Shown here: piece by piece, positions 1-13,260 of the stretch
How the letters are laid out: every line of letters starts with the position of its first letter
Numbering within the stretch: position 1 is the first letter of the stretch
Assembly: GCA_964016885.1 (NCBI GenBank)
Contig: OZ024741.1
Span: forward strand, 28,341,956 to 28,405,955
Direction of reading: 5' to 3'
From: Eledone cirrhosa
Lineage: Eukaryota > Mollusca > Cephalopoda > Octopoda > Eledonidae
DNA: 64,000 bases
Program-made: the position numbers and the translations under genes
Notes under the pieces: model-generated
What the model was told of the DNA's origin: nothing
Seen by the model: the letters and a program-made list of their open reading frames with translations, nothing else
Database searches by the model: none

Positions 1-216
1 GGTTATTGGTAGATAACTGGTATATATAGTGATATAACTACACATAGATACTGTCAGTCTTACTAGAGTGTAGGTTATTGGTAGATAACTGGTATATATA
101 AGGATATAACTACACATAGATACTGTCAGTTGTACTATAGTGTAGGTTATTGGTAGATCACTGGTATATATAGGGATATAACTACACATAGATACTGTCA
201 GTGGTACTACAGTGTA
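1..216 (+). repeat. Signature three-monomer haplotype
   Basis: Three consecutive 72-bp monomers carry linked variants. The first ends CTTACTAGAGTGTA, the second has TATATATAAGGATA and TACTATAG, and the third has GATCACTGG in place of GATAACTGG. The same trio or close relatives recur through the window, for example around 3,827, 7,073, 8,389, 9,401, 11,729, 12,801, 15,033, 27,330, 34,170, 37,340, 39,355 and 49,090. The third member brings a GATC site that the consensus lacks. The recurrence shows that blocks of several monomers, not single monomers, were the unit of copying. Confidence 0.85.
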
Positions 217-1224
217 TGTTATTGGTAGATAACTGGTATATATAGGGATATAACTACACATAGATACTGTCAGTGGTACTACAGTGTAGGTTATTTGTAT
301 ATAACTGGTATATATAGGGATATAACTACATATAGATACTGTCAGTGGTACTACAGTGTAGTTTATTGGTAGATAATTGGTATATATAGGGATATAACTA
401 CACATAGATACTGTCAGTGAAACTACAGTGTAGGTTATTGGTAGATAACTGGTATATATAGGGACATAACTACATATAGATACTGTCAGTGGTACTACAG
501 TGTAGGTTATTGGTATATAACTGGTATATATAGGGATATAACTACATATAGATACTGTCAGTGGTACTACAGTGTAGGTTATTGGTATATAACTGGTATA
601 TATAGGGATATAACTATACATAGAAACTGTCAGTTGTACTACAGTGTAGGTTATTGGTATATAACTGGTAAATGTAGGGATATAACTACACATAGATATT
701 GATAGTGGTACTACAGTGTAGGTTATTGGTATATGACTGGTTTATATAGGGATATAACTACATATAGATGCTGTCAGTGGTACTACAGTGTAGGTTATTG
801 GTAGATAACCGGTATATATAGGGATATAACTACATATAGATACTGTCAGTGGTACTACAGTGTAGGTTATTGGTATATAACTGGTATATATAGGGATATA
901 ACTACACATAGATACTGACAGTGGTACTACAGTGTAGGTTATTGGTATATAACTGGAATATATAGGGATATAACTACATATAGATATTGTCAGTGGTACT
1001 ACAGTGTAGGTTATTGGCATATAACTGGTATATATAGGGATATAACTACATATAGATACTGTCAGTGGTACTACAGTGTAGGTAATTGGTATATAACTGG
1101 TATATATAGGTATATAACTACATATAGATACTATCAGTGGTACTACAGTGTAGGTTATTGGTATATAACTGGTATATATAGGGATATAACTACATACAGG
1201 TACTGTCAGTGGTACTACAGTGTA

Positions 1225-1372
1225 GGTTATTGGTATATAACTGGTATATATAGGGATATAACTACATATACAGGTACTGTCAGTCTTACTACAGTGTAGG
1301 TTATTGGTATATAACTGATATATATAGAGATATAACTACATATACAGATACTGTCAGTCTTACTACAGTGTA
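1225..1372 (+). repeat. Pair of 74-bp length-variant monomers
   Basis: Both monomers (1,225-1,298 and 1,299-1,372) carry an extra CA in CATATACAG where the consensus has CATATAG, together with CT at positions 59-60. The second also has TAGAGATATA. These linked changes define a long monomer class that recurs singly or in adjacent pairs, for example near 2,790/2,860, 5,090/5,165, 5,750/5,820, 8,130/8,205, 11,455/11,530 and 15,580/15,655. Each extra 2 bp shifts the reading frame of the array, which explains where most long open frames end. Confidence 0.88.
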
Positions 1373-3826
1373 GGTTATTGGTAGATAACTGGTATATATA
1401 GGGATATAACTACATATAGATACTGTCAGTGGTACTACAGTGTAGGTTATTGGTATATAACTGGTATATATAGGGATATAACTACATATAGATAATGTCA
1501 GTGGTACTACAGTGTAGGTTATTGGTAGATAACTGGTATATATAAGGATATAACTACACATAGACACTGTCAGTGGTACTATAGTGTAGGTTATTGGTAG
1601 ATCACTGGTATATATAGGGATATAATTACACATAGATACTGTCAGTGGTACTATAGTGTAGGTTATTCGTATATAACTGGTATATATAGGGATATAACTA
1701 CACATAGATACTGACAGTGGTACCACAGTGTAGGTTATTGGTATATAACTGGTATATATAGGGATATAACTATATATAGATACTGTCAGTGGTACTACAG
1801 TGTAGGCTATTGGTATATAACTGGTATATATAGGGATACAACTACATATAGATACTGTCAGTGGTACTACAGTGTAGGTTATTGGTATATAACTGGTATA
1901 TATAGGGATATAACTACATATACAGATACTGTCAGTTTTACTACAGTATAGGTTATTGGTATATAACTGGTATATATAGGGATATAACTACACATAGATA
2001 CTGTCAGTGGTACTACAGTGTAGGCTATTGGTATATAACTGGTATATATAGGGATATAATTACATATAGATACTGTCAGTGGTACTACAGTGTAGGTTAT
2101 TGGTATATAACTTGTATATATAGGGATATAACTACATACAGATACTGTCAGTGGTAATACAGTGTAGGTTATTGGTAGATAACTGGTATATATAGGGATA
2201 TAACTACACATAGATACTGTCAGTGTTACTAGAGTGTATGTTATTGGTATATAACTGGTATATATAGGGATATAACTACATATAGATACTGTCAGTGGTA
2301 CTACAGTGTAGTTTATTGGTAGATAACTGGTATATATAGGGATATAACTACATATAGATACTGTCAGTGGTACTACAGTGTAGGTTATTGGTAGATAACT
2401 GGTATATATAGGGATATAACTACATATAGATACTGTCAGTGGTACTACAGTGTAGGTTATTGGTATATAACTGGTATATATAGGGATATAACTACATATA
2501 GATACTGTCAGTGGTACTACAGTGTAGGTTATTGGTATATAACTGGTATATATAGGGATATAACTACACATAGATACTGACAGTGGTAGTACAGTGTAGG
2601 TTATTGGTATATAACTGGAATATATAGGGATATAACTAGATATAGATACTGTCAGTGGTACTACAGTGTAGGCTATTGGTAGATAACTGGTATATATAGG
2701 GATATAACTACATATAGATATTGTCAGTGGTACTACAGTGTAGGTTATTGGTATATAACTGGTATATATAGGGATATAACTACATATACAGGTACTGTCA
2801 GTCTTACTACAGTGTAGGTTATTGGTATATAACTGATATATATAGAGATATAACTACATATACAGATACTGTCAGTCTTACTACAGTGTAGGTTATTGGT
2901 AGATAACTGGTATATATAGGGATATAACTACATATAGATACTGTCAGTGATACTACAGTGTAGGTTATTGGTATATAACTGGTATATATAGGGATATAAC
3001 TACGCATAGATACTGACAGTGGTACTACAGTGTAGGTTATTGGTATATAACTGGTATATATAGGGATATAACTACACATAGATACTGTCAGTCTTACTAG
3101 AGCGTAGGTTATTGGTAGATAACTGGCATATATAAGGATATAACTACACATAGATACTGTCAGTGTTACTATAGTGTAGGTTATTGGTAGATCACTGGGA
3201 TATAAAGGGATATAACTACACATAGATACTGTCAGTGGTACTACAGTGTAGGTTATTGGTATATAACTGGTATATATAGGGATATAACTACATATAGATA
3301 CCGTCAGTGTTACTACAGTGTAGGTTATTGGTATATAACTTGTATTTATAGGGATATAACTACACATAGATACTGTCAGTGGTACTACAGTGTAAGTTAT
3401 TGGTATATAATTGGTATATATAGGGATATAACTACATATAGATACTGTCAGTGGTACTACAGTGTAGGTTATTGGTATATAACTGGTATATATAGGGATA
3501 TAACTACATATAGATACTGTCAGTGGTACTACAGTGTAGGTTAATGGTATATAACTGGTATATATAGGGATATAACTACATACAGATACTGTCAGTGGTA
3601 CTACAGTGTAGGTTATTAGTATATAACTGGTATATATAGGGATATAACTACACATAGATACTGACAGTGGTACTACAGTGTAGGGTATTGGTATATAACT
3701 GGTATATATAGGGATATAACTACATATAGATACTGTCAGTGGTACTACAGTGTAGGTTATTGGTATATAACTGGTATATATAGGGATATAACTACATATA
3801 GATACTGACAGTGGTACTACAGTGTA

Positions 3827-5528
3827 GGTTATTGGTAGATAACTGGTATATATAGTGATATAACTACACATAGATACTGTCAGTCTTACTAGAGTGTAGG
3901 TTATTGGTAGATAACTGGTATATATAAGGATATAACTACACATAGATACTGTCAGTTGTACTATAGTGTAGGTTATTGGTAGATCACTGGTATATATAGG
4001 GATATAACTACACATAGATACTGTCAGTGGTACTACAGTGTATGTTATTGGTAGATAACTGGTATATATAGGGATATAACTACACATAGATACTGTCAGT
4101 GGTACTACAGTGTAGGTTATTTGTATATAACTGGTATATATAGGGATATAACTACATATAGATACTGTCAGTGGTACTACAGTGTAGTTTATTGGTAGAT
4201 AATTGGTATATATAGGGATATAACTACACATAGATACTGTCAGTGAAACTACAGTGTAGGTTATTGGTAGATAACTGGTATATATAGGGACATAACTACA
4301 TATAGATACTGTCAGTGGTACTACAGTGTAGGTTATTGGTATATAACTGGTATATATAGGGATATAACTACATATAGATACTGTCAGTGGTACTACAGTG
4401 TAGGTTATTGGTATATAACTGGTATATATAGGGATATAACTATACATAGAAACTGTCAGTTGTACTACAGTGTAGGTTATTGGTATATAACTGGTAAATG
4501 TAGGGATATAACTACACATAGATATTGATAGTGGTACTACAGTGTAGGTTATTGGTATATGACTGGTTTATATAGGGATATAACTACATATAGATGCTGT
4601 CAGTGGTACTACAGTGTAGGCTATTGGTAGATAACCGGTATATATAGGGATATAACTACATATAGATACTGTCAGTGGTACTACAGTGTAGGTTATTGGT
4701 ATATAACTGGTATATATAGGGATATAACTACACATAGATACTGACAGTGGTACTACAGTGTAGGTTATTGGTATATAACTGGAATATATAGGGATATAAC
4801 TACATATAGATATTGTCAGTGGTACTACAGTGTAGGTTATTGGCATATAACTGGTATATATAGGGATATAACTACATATAGATACTGTCAGTGGTACTAC
4901 AGTGTAGGTAATTGGTATATAACTGGTATATATAGGGATATAACTACATATAGATACTATCAGTGGTACTACAGTGTAGGTTATTGGTATATAACTGGTA
5001 TATATAGGGATATAACTACATACAGATACAGTCAGTGGTACTACAGTGTAGGTTATTGGTATATAACTGGTATATATAGGGATATAACTACATATACAGG
5101 TACTGTCAGTCTTACTACAGTGTAGGTTATTGGTATATAACTGATATATATAGAGATATAACTACATATACAGATACTGTCAGTCTTACTACAGTGTAGG
5201 TTATTGGTAGATAACTGGTACATATAGGGATATAACTACATATAGATACTGTCAGTGGTACTACAGTGTAGGTTATTGGTATATAACTGGTATATATAGG
5301 GATATAACTACATATAGATAATGTCAGTGGTACTACAGTGTAGGTTATTGGTAGATAACTGGTATATATAAGGATATAACTACACATAGACACTGTCAGT
5401 GGTACTATAGTGTAGGTTATTGGTAGATCACTGGTATATATAGGGATATAATTACACATAGATACTGTCAGTGGTACTATAGTGTAGGTTATTCGTATAT
5501 AACTGGTATATATAGGGATATAACTACA
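3827..5528 (+). repeat. Higher-order block A, copy 2
   Basis: This is the second copy of the block at 1-1,702, in the same orientation. It differs at a handful of bases, such as GGCTATTGG at 4,619 where the first copy has GGTTATTGG. The stretch between the copies (1,703-3,826) is ordinary monomers of the same family, so the pair is a 3.8-kb higher-order period rather than a dispersed duplication. Confidence 0.92.
4331..4402 (+). repeat. Reference monomer, exact match to my consensus
   Basis: This copy carries the commonest base at each position I tracked, so it can serve as the numbering reference. Landmarks are GGTTAT at 1-6, ATATA at 11-15, TATATATA at 21-28, ATATAAC at 32-38, ATATAG at 42-47, ACTGTCAGT at 50-58, GTAC at 60-63, and CTACAGTGTA at 63-72. 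The consensus has no CG dinucleotide and no GATC. Frequent variants are T12 to G, T43 to C, GG59-60 to CT, and C66 to T (TACTATAG in place of TACTACAG). Confidence 0.9.
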
Positions 5529-7117
5529 TATAGATACTGTCAGTGGTACTACAGTGTAGGTTATTGGTAGATAACTGGTATATATAGGGACATAACTACA
5601 TATAGATACTGTCAGTGGTACTACAGTGTAGGTTATTGGTATATAACTGGTATATATAGGGATATAACTACATATAGATATTGTCAGTGGTACTACAGTG
5701 TAGGTTATTGGTATATAACTGGTATATATAGGGATATAACTACATATACAGGTACTGTCAGTCTTACTACAGTGTAGGTTATTGGTATATAACTGATATA
5801 TATAGAGATATAACTACATATACAGATACTGTCAGTCTTACTCCAGTGTAGGTTATTGGTAGATAACTGGTATATATAGGGATATTACTACATATAGATA
5901 CTGTCAGTGTTACTACAGTGTAGGTTATTGGTATATAACTGGTATATATAGGGATATAACTACATATAGATACTGTCAGTGGTACTACAGTGTAGGTTAT
6001 TGGTAGATAACTGGTATATATAGGGATATAACTACACATAGATACTGACAGTGGTACTACAATGTAGGTAATTGGTATATAACTGGTATATATAGGGATA
6101 TAACTACATATAGATACTGTCAGTGGTAGACAGTGTAGGTTATTGGTAGATAACTGGTATATATAGGGATATAACTACACATAGATACTGTCAGTGGTAC
6201 TACAGTGTAGGTTATTGGTATATAACTGGCATATATAGGGATATAACTACATATAGATACTGTCAGTGGTACTACAGTGTAGGTTATTGGTATATAACTT
6301 GTATATATAGGGATATAACTACATATAGATACTGTCAGTGGTACTACAGTGTAAGTTATTGGTATATAATTGGTATATATAGGGATATAACTACATATAG
6401 ATACTGTCAGTGGTACCACAGTGTAGTTTATTGGTAGATAACTGGTATATATAGGGATATAACTACATATAGATACTGTCAGTGGTACTACAGTGTAGGT
6501 TATTGGTAGATAACTGGTATATATAGGGACATAACTACATATAGATACTGTCAGTGGTACTACAGTGTAGGTTATTGGTATATAACTGGTATATATAGGG
6601 ATATAACTACATATAGATGCTGTCAGTGGTACTACAGTGTAGGTTATTGGTATATAACTGGTATATATAGGGATATAACTATACATAGATACTGTCAGTG
6701 GTACTACAGTGTAGGTTATTGGTATATAACTGGTAAATATAGGGATATAACTACACATAGATACTGTCAGTGGTACTACAGTGTAGGTTATTGGTATATA
6801 ACTGGTATATATAGGGATATAACTACATATAGATGCTGTCAGTGGTACTACAGTGTAGGTTATTGGTAGATAACTGGTATATATAGGGATATAACTACAT
6901 ATAGATACTGTCAGTGGTACTACAGTGTAGGTTATTGGTATATAACTAGTATATATAGGGATATAACTACACATAGATACTGACAGTGGTACTACAATGT
7001 AGGTAATTGGTATATAACTGGTATATATAGGGATATAACTACATATAGATACTGTCAGTGGTAGACAGTGTAGGTTATTGGTAGATAACTGGTATATATA
7101 GGGATATAACTACACAT
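5529..7117 (+). repeat. Mixed monomers between higher-order blocks
   Basis: The stretch contains satellite monomers only. It includes a 74-bp pair near 5,750-5,825 and two shortened monomers near 6,129 and 7,062, where GGTAGACAG replaces GGTACTACAG (3 bp lost and 1 gained, giving 70 bp). I did not find one constant long offset covering the whole stretch, although individual monomers match others nearby. There is no sign of a gene or foreign insertion. Confidence 0.8.
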
Positions 7118-9860
7118 AGATACTGTCAGTCTTACTAGAGTGTAGGTTATTGGTAGATAACTGGTATATATAAGGATATAACTACACATAGATACTGTCA
7201 GTGGTACTATAGTGTAGGTTATTGGTAGATCACTGGTATATATAGGGATATAACTACACATAGATACTGTCAGTGGTAGTACAGTGTAGGTTATTGGTAT
7301 ATAACTGGTATATATAGGGATATAACTACATATAGATACTGTCAGTGGTACTACAGTGTAGGTTATTGGTATATAACTGGTATATATAGAGATATAACTA
7401 CATATACAGATACTGTCAGTCTTACTACAGTGTAGTTTATTGGTAGATAACTGGTATATATAGGGATATAACTACATATAGATACTGTCAGTGGTACTAC
7501 AGTGTAGGTTATTGGTATATAACTGGTATATATAGGGATATAACTACATACAGATACTGTCAGTGGTACTACAGTGTAGGTTATTGGTATATAACTGGTA
7601 TATATAGGGATATAACTACATATAGATAATGTCAGTGGTACTACAGTGTAGGTTATTGGTAGATAACTGGTATATATAAGGATATAACTACACATAGACA
7701 CTGTCAGTGGTACTATAGTGTAGGTTATTGGTAGATCACTGGTATATATAGGGATATAATTACACATAGATACTGTCAGTGGTACTATAGTGTAGGTTAT
7801 TGGTATATAACTGGTATATATAGAGATATAACTACATATACAGATACTGTCAGTCTTACTACAGTGTAGTTTATTGGTAGATAACTGGTATATATAGGGA
7901 TATAACTACATATAGATACTGTCAGTGGTACTACAGTGTAGGTTATTGGTAGATAACGGTTATATATAGGGACATAACTACATATAGATACTGTCAGTGG
8001 TACTACAGTGTAGGTTATTGGTATATAACTGGTATATATAGGGATATAACTACATATAGATACTGTCAGTGGTACTACAGTGTAGGTTATTGGTATATAA
8101 CTGGTATATATAGGGATATAACTACATATACAGGTACTGTCAGTCTTACTACAGTGTAGGTTATTGGTATATAACTGATATATATAGAGATATAACTACA
8201 TATACAGATACTGTCAGTCTTACTACAGTGTAGGTTATTGGTAGATAACTGGTATATATAGGGATATAACTACATATAGATACTGTCAGTGTTACTACAG
8301 TGTAGGTTATTGGTATATAACTGGTATATATAGGGATATAACTACATATAGATACTGTCAGTGGTACTACAGTGTAGGTTATTGGTAGATAACTGGTATA
8401 TATAGGGATATAACTACACATAGATAGTGTCAGTCTTACTAGAGTGTAGGTTATTGGTAGATAACTGGTATATATAAGGATATAACTACACATAGACACT
8501 GTCAGTGGTACTATAGTGTAGGTTATTGGTAGATCACTGGTATATATAGGGATATAACTACACATAGATACTGTCAGTGGTACTACAGTGTAGGTTATTG
8601 GTATATAACTGGCATATATAGGGATATAACTACATATAGATACTGTCAGTGGTACTACAGTGTAGGTTATTGGTATATAACTTGTATATATAGGGATATA
8701 ACTACATATAGATACTGTCAGTGGTACTACAGTGTAAGTTATTGGTATATAATTGGTATATATAGGGATATAACTACATATAGATACTGTCAGTGGTACT
8801 ACAGTGTAGTTTATTGGTAGATAACTGGTATATATAGGGATATAACTACATATAGATACTGTCAGTGGTACTACAGTGTAGGTTATTGGTATATAACTGG
8901 TATATATAGGGATATAACTACATATAGATACTGTCAGTGGTACTACAGTGTAGGTTATTGGTATATAACTGGTATATATAGGGATATAACTATACATAGA
9001 TACTGTCAGTGGTACTACAGTGTAGGTTATTGGTAGATAACTGGTAAATATAGGGATATAACTACACATAGATACTGATAGTGGTACTACAGTGTAGGTT
9101 ATTGGTATATAACTGGTATATATATGGATATAACTACATATAGATGCTGTCAGTGGTACTACAGTGTAGGTTATTGGTAGATAACTGGTATATATAGGGA
9201 TATAACTACATATAGATACTGTCAGTGGTACTACAGTGTAGGTTATTGGTACATAACTAGTATATATTGGGATATAACTACACATAGATACTGACAGTGG
9301 TACTACAATGTAGGTAATTGGTATATAACTGGTATATATAGGGATATAACTACATATAGATACTGTCAGTGGTACTACAGTGTAGGTTATTGGTAGATAA
9401 CTGGTATATATAGGGATATAACTACACATAGATACTGTCAGTCTTACTAGAGTGTAGGTTATTGGTAGATAACTGGTATATATAAGGATATAACTACACA
9501 TAGATACTGTCAGTGGTACTATAGTGTAGGTTATTGGTAGATCACTGGTATATATAGGGATATAACTACACATAGATACTGTCAGTGGTAGTACAGTGTA
9601 GGTTATTGGTATATAACTGGTATATATAGGGATATAACTACATATAGATACTGTCAGTGGTACTACAGTGTAGGTTATTGGTATATAAGTGGTATATATA
9701 GAGATATAACTACATATACAGATACTGTCAGTCTTACTACAGTGTAGTTTATTGGTAGATAACTGGTATATATAGGGATATAACTACATATAGATACTGT
9801 CAGTGGTACTACAGTGTATGTTATTGGTATATAACTGGTATATATAGGGATATAACTACA
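7118..9860 (+). repeat. Higher-order block B, copy 1
   Basis: This block matches 10,446-13,260. The offset is 3,328 bp up to about 8,880 and 3,400 bp after it, because this copy lacks one 72-bp monomer (the GGGACATAAC monomer at 12,209-12,280 of the other copy). Shared private variants include GATAGTGTC near 8,424, AAGTTATTGG near 8,733, GTACATAAC near 9,248 and TATATATTGGG near 9,263. The left limit is set by CACATAG here against CATACAG at 10,441. Confidence 0.88.
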
Positions 9861-10445
9861 TACAGATACTGTCAGTGGTACTACAGTGTAGGTTATTGGT
9901 ATATAACTGGTATATATAAGGATATAACTACATATACAGGTACTGTCAGTCTTACTACAGTGTAGGTTATTGGTATATAACTGATATATATAGAGATATA
10001 ACTACATATACAGATACTGTCAGTCTTACTACAGTGTAGGTTATTGGTAGATAACTGCTATATATAGGGATATAACTACATATAGATACTGTCAGTGGTA
10101 CTACAGTGTAGGTTATTGGTATATAACTGGTATATATAGGGATATAACTACATATAGATACTGTCAGTGGTACTACAGTGTAGGTTATTGGTATATAACT
10201 GGTATATATAGGGATATAACTACATATACAGATACTGTCAGTCTTACTACAGTGTAGGTTATTGGTAGATAACTTGTATATATAGGGATATAACTATATA
10301 TAGATACTGTCAGTGGTACTACAGTGTAGGTTATTGGTATATAACTGGTATATATAGGGATATAACTACATATAGATACTGTCAGTGGTACTACAGTGTA
10401 GGTTATTGGTATATAACTGGTATATATAGTGATATAACTACATAC

Positions 10446-13260
10446 AGATACTGTCAGTCTTACTAGAGTGTAGGTTATTGGTAGATAACTGGTATATATA
10501 AGGATATAACTACACATAGATACTGTCAGTGGTACTATAGTGTAGGTTATTGGTAGATCACTGGTATATATAGGGATATAACTACACATAGATACTGTCA
10601 GTGGTAGTACAGTGTAGGTTATTGGTATATAACTGGTATATATAGGGATATAACTACATATAGATACTGTCAGTGGTACTACAGTGTAGGTTATTGGTAT
10701 ATAACTGGTATATATAGAGATATAACTACATATACAGATACTGTCAGTCTTACTACAGTGTAGTTTATTGGTAGATAACTGGTATATATAGGGATATAAC
10801 TACATATAGATACTGTCAGTGGTACTACAGTGTAGGTTATTGGTATATAACTGGTATATATAGGGATATAACTACATACAGATACTGTCAGTGGTACTAC
10901 AGTGTAGGTTATTGGTATATAACTGGTATATATAGGGATATAACTACATATAGATAATGTCAGTGGTACTACAGTGTAGGTTATTGGTAGATAACTGGTA
11001 TATATAAGGATATAACTACACATAGACACTGTCAGTGGTACTACAGTGTAGGTTATTGGTAGATCACTGGTATATATAGGGATATAATTACACATAGATA
11101 CTGTCAGTGGTACTATAGTGTAGGTTATTGGTATATAACTGGTATATATAGAGATATAACTACATATACAGATACTGTCAGTCTTACTACATTGTAGTTT
11201 ATTGGTAGATAACTGGTATATATAGGGATATAACTACATATAGATACTGTCAGTGGTACTACAGTGTAGGTTATTGGTAGATAACGGTTATATATAGGGA
11301 CATAACTACATATAGATACTGTCAGTGGTACTACAGTGTAGGTTATTGGTATATAACTGGTATATATAGGGATATAACTACATATAGATACTGTCAGTGG
11401 TACTACAGTGTAGGTTATTGGTATATAACTGGTATATATAGGGATATAACTACATATACAGGTACTGTCAGTCTTACTACAGTGTAGGTTATTGGTATAT
11501 AACTGATATATATAGAGATATAACTACATATACAGATACTGTCAGTCTTACTACAGTGTAGGTTATTGGTAGATAACTGGTATATATAGGGATATAACTA
11601 CATATAGATACTGTCAGTGTTACTACAGTGTAGGTTATTGGTATATAACTGGTATATATAGGGATATAACTACATATAGATACTGTCAGTGGTACTACAG
11701 TGTAGGTTATTGGTAGATAACTGGTATATATAGGGATATAACTACACATAGATAGTGTCAGTCTTACTAGAGTGTAGGTTATTGGTAGATAACTGGTATA
11801 TATAAGGATATAACTACACATAGACACTGTCAGTGGTACTATAGTGTAGGTTATTGGTAGATCACTGGTATATATAGGGATATAACTACACATAGATACT
11901 GTCAGTGGTACTACAGTGTAGGTTATTGGTATATAACTGGCATATATAGGGATATAACTACATATAGATACTGTCAGTGGTACTACAGTGTAGGTTATTG
12001 GTATATAACTTGTATATATAGGGATATAACTACATATAGATACTGTCAGTGGTACTACAGTGTAAGTTATTGGTATATAATTGGTATATATAGGGATATA
12101 ACTACATATAGATACTGTCAGTGGTACTACAGTGTAGTTTATTGGTAGATAACTGGTATATATAGGGATATAACTACATATAGATACTGTCAGTGGTACT
12201 ACAGTGTAGGTTATTGGTAGATAACTGGTATATATAGGGACATAACTACATATAGATACTGTCAGTGGTACTACAGTGTAGGTTATTGGTATATAACTGG
12301 TATATATAGGGATATAACTACATATAGATACTGTCAGTGGTACTACAGTGTAGGTTATTGGTATATAACTGGTATATATAGGGATATAACTATACATAGA
12401 TACTGTCAGTGGTACTACAGTGTAGGTTATTGGTATATAACTGGTAAATATAGGGATATAACTACACATAGATACTGATAGTGGTACTACAGTGTAGGTT
12501 ATTGGTATATAACTGGTATATATATGGATATAACTACATATAGATGCTGTCAGTGGTACTACAGTGTAGGTTATTGGTAGATAACTGGTATATATAGGGA
12601 TATAACTACATATAGATACTGTCAGTGGTACTACAGTGTAGGTTATTGGTACATAACTAGTATATATTGGGATATAACTACACATAGATACTGACAGTGG
12701 TACTACAATGTAGGTAATTGGTATATAACTGGTATATATAGGGATATAACTACATATAGATACTGTCAGTGGTACTACAGTGTAGGTTATTGGTAGATAA
12801 CTGGTATATATAGGGATATAACTACACATAGATACTGTCAGTCTTACTAGAGTGTAGGTTATTGGTAGATAACTGGTATATATAAGGATATAACTACACA
12901 TAGATACTGTCAGTGGTACTATAGTGTAGGTTATTGGTAGATCACTGGTATATATAGGGATATAACTACACATAGATACTGTCAGTGGTAGTACAGTGTA
13001 GGTTATTGGTATATAACTGGTATATATAGGGATATAACTACATATAGATACTGTCAGTGGTACTACAGTGTAGGTTATTGGTATATAACTGGTATATATA
13101 GAGATATAACTACATATACAGATACTGTCAGTCTTACTACAGTGTAGTTTATTGGTAGATAACTGGTATATATAGGGATATAACTACATATAGATACTGT
13201 CAGTGGTACTACAGTGTAGGTTATTGGTATATAACTGGTATATATAGGGATATAACTACA
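10446..13260 (+). repeat. Higher-order block B, copy 2
   Basis: This is the second copy of 7,118-9,860, with one extra monomer at 12,209-12,280. It lies wholly inside the first 8,388-bp unit, so a third identical copy sits 8,388 bp further on, at about 18,834-21,648. The order of events is therefore block B duplication first and the 8,388-bp duplication later. Confidence 0.88.

Larger units (their letters stand above)
1..1702 (+). repeat. Higher-order block A, copy 1 (cut by window start)
   Basis: This block matches 3,827-5,528 at a constant offset of 3,826 bp, which is 53 monomers plus five 2-bp insertions. I noticed only about five single-base differences, near 793, 1,111, 1,199, 1,206 and 1,395. 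Identity stops at 1,703, where C here faces T at 5,529. Matching begins at the first base, so the duplicated block probably continues to the left of the window. Private variants shared by both copies include a CATAAC monomer near 465, a GTGAAAC monomer near 418 and AAATGTAGGG near 670. Confidence 0.92.
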
